The position numbers and the translations under genes are program-made. The notes under the pieces were generated by a model. The model saw nothing but the letters and a program-made list of their open reading frames with translations. It had not been told where the DNA came from and did no database searches. Shown in pieces: positions 5,280 through 6,063 of a stretch of DNA of 6,063 nucleotides (position 1 is its first letter; every line of letters begins with the position of its first letter). The DNA is from Clostridia bacterium (GTDB taxonomy: Bacteria > Bacillota > Clostridia > Oscillospirales > Acutalibacteraceae): contig CAAEIM010000209.1 of assembly GCA_900755995.1 (NCBI GenBank), forward strand, positions 1 to 6,063, written 5' to 3'.

Positions 5280-6063
5280 GTCCTATTCCTCGTTCCTTCT
5301 ATAAATTCTTGCGCTTTTCCAAAGAAATCTGAGCTGTTTACTTCGTTAGTTATTGCTTCAGCTGCGACTGATAAATAATGTTTCATTTTCATAAGTTCAG
5401 TATCAACTTCAAATTGCCCAGATGCATTTGTCCCTTTGATAGTGATTTTCTTGATTTTTCCTGTTGCCTTGTTTCGAGAATTATCAAAATAGGCTTGTAT
5501 CAGATTATCAGGAAATCTTTTAGCACCTTTGGGGCGTTTAAGACATATTTCAACTTCATCAGCAATATCATTTCTTCCAGCAAACATCATAAAATCATCC
5601 TTGATATCTTCTTTGCTGACTACCAGTTTCAACACGGACATAGTTTTCGCCTTTTTAATCGATGAAAGAAAATCCTCTCCTGGCATGATCTCATATGATA
5701 TTGAGTAATGATATTTGTCGTCAGTATCTTCGTTGTAGTTAATGAATTGAGTGTTTAAATAGTCAACGATACAGTTTAATGTTATGCCATAATGATTACT
5801 TTCATAAACCGCAAGAAAGCGATACTCACCGGTGTTATAACGAATACACAAATGTGTCTTTTCTTCATCGCCATCTTGCTGACGCTTGCGGGTACCCAGT
5901 TCAGTCATTGTTTCGGTATCTATTTCATTTCGAACATGATTGTATTTTGCGGACTTAAAAATAATATTGTAGTTTCCATTTTTCAAATCCTCAAATGAAT
6001 CAAGCCATACAACCTTTTCCGAGCTTGTGATGTCTTTCTTCCTATCGGTTAGATTTTTTGCGG
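5276..6063 (-). CDS. Unrecognised soluble protein, N-terminus beyond the window
   Basis: At least 261 residues are visible, and the frame stays open to the right edge, so the start is off-window. A TTG at 5986 is a possible start but has only GAGG two bases before it, and the in-frame codons upstream (with KVVWLDSFEDL) look like ordinary protein. The first in-frame ATG is at visible residue 52, which is too late. The protein is charged, without membrane helices or signal. Notable stretches are HLCIRYNTGEYRFLAVYES (70-88) followed by NHYGITLNCIVDYLN (89-103), then KLVVSKEDI (145-153) and LKRPKGAKRF (174-183). The layout loosely recalls uncharacterised Firmicutes families such as DUF6731, which I mention only as a lead. 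It is coupled to the four-helix membrane gene downstream, so the two products probably act together. Confidence 0.8.
   Translation of the reverse strand, partial: AKNLTDRKKDITSSEKVVWLDSFEDLKNGNYNIIFKSAKYNHVRNEIDTETMTELGTRKRQQDGDEEKTHLCIRYNTGEYRFLAVYESNHYGITLNCIVDYLNTQFINYNEDTDDKYHYSISYEIMPGEDFLSSIKKAKTMSVLKLVVSKEDIKDDFMMFAGRNDIADEVEICLKRPKGAKRFPDNLIQAYFDNSRNKATGKIKKITIKGTNASGQFEVDTELMKMKHYLSVAAEAITNEVNSSDFFGKAQEFIEGTRNRT

Noticed and set aside
5378..5665. A 95-codon plus-strand frame within the soluble minus-strand gene.
   Set aside because: It is phenylalanine-rich shadow coding with no ribosome site. The minus-strand frame is longer, open to the edge and coupled to a neighbour.

Overview
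The window looks like part of an integrative mobilizable element (IME) from a Clostridia-type Firmicute. The grounds are strong AGGAGG-type ribosome sites, A-rich codon use, and a Tn4451-style TnpV protein beside a Pre/Mob (MOBV) relaxase. No chromosomal marker gene and no element boundary can be seen, so the host assignment is an inference.

Layout. Positions 1-122 are a leader without a recognisable gene. A tightly packed plus-strand block follows: a small helix-turn-helix protein of the excisionase type (123-323), a complete tyrosine integrase (326-1405), a MobC-like ribbon-helix-helix relaxosome protein (1407-1742) and a RepA-like RecA/AAA ATPase (1732-2865). Gaps are 1-2 bases or the genes overlap, so they are probably one operon. 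A 268-base non-coding region (2866-3133) is packed with inverted repeats: one long interrupted repeat at its left end and a run of near-perfect hairpins on the right. It ends at the ribosome site of the MOBV relaxase (3134-4294). A TnpV-family gene (4319-4696) and a hairpin terminator (4701-4748) close the plus-strand block.

Beyond the terminator the sequence is clearly more AT-rich and the coding strand flips. Two overlapping minus-strand genes occupy the rest: an unrecognised soluble protein that runs off the right edge (5276-6063) and a four-helix membrane protein (4740-5279). Their stop and start codons overlap as ATGA, so they are probably translated together.

How the parts may work together: the HTH protein and integrase would control excision and integration. 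MobC and the relaxase would act on an oriT, most likely in the hairpin region, for transfer with help from a co-resident conjugative element. The RepA-like ATPase could unwind the excised circle. The minus-strand pair is accessory cargo or flanking DNA. Its soluble-plus-membrane design resembles two-gene phage-defence modules, but no sequence signature proves that role.
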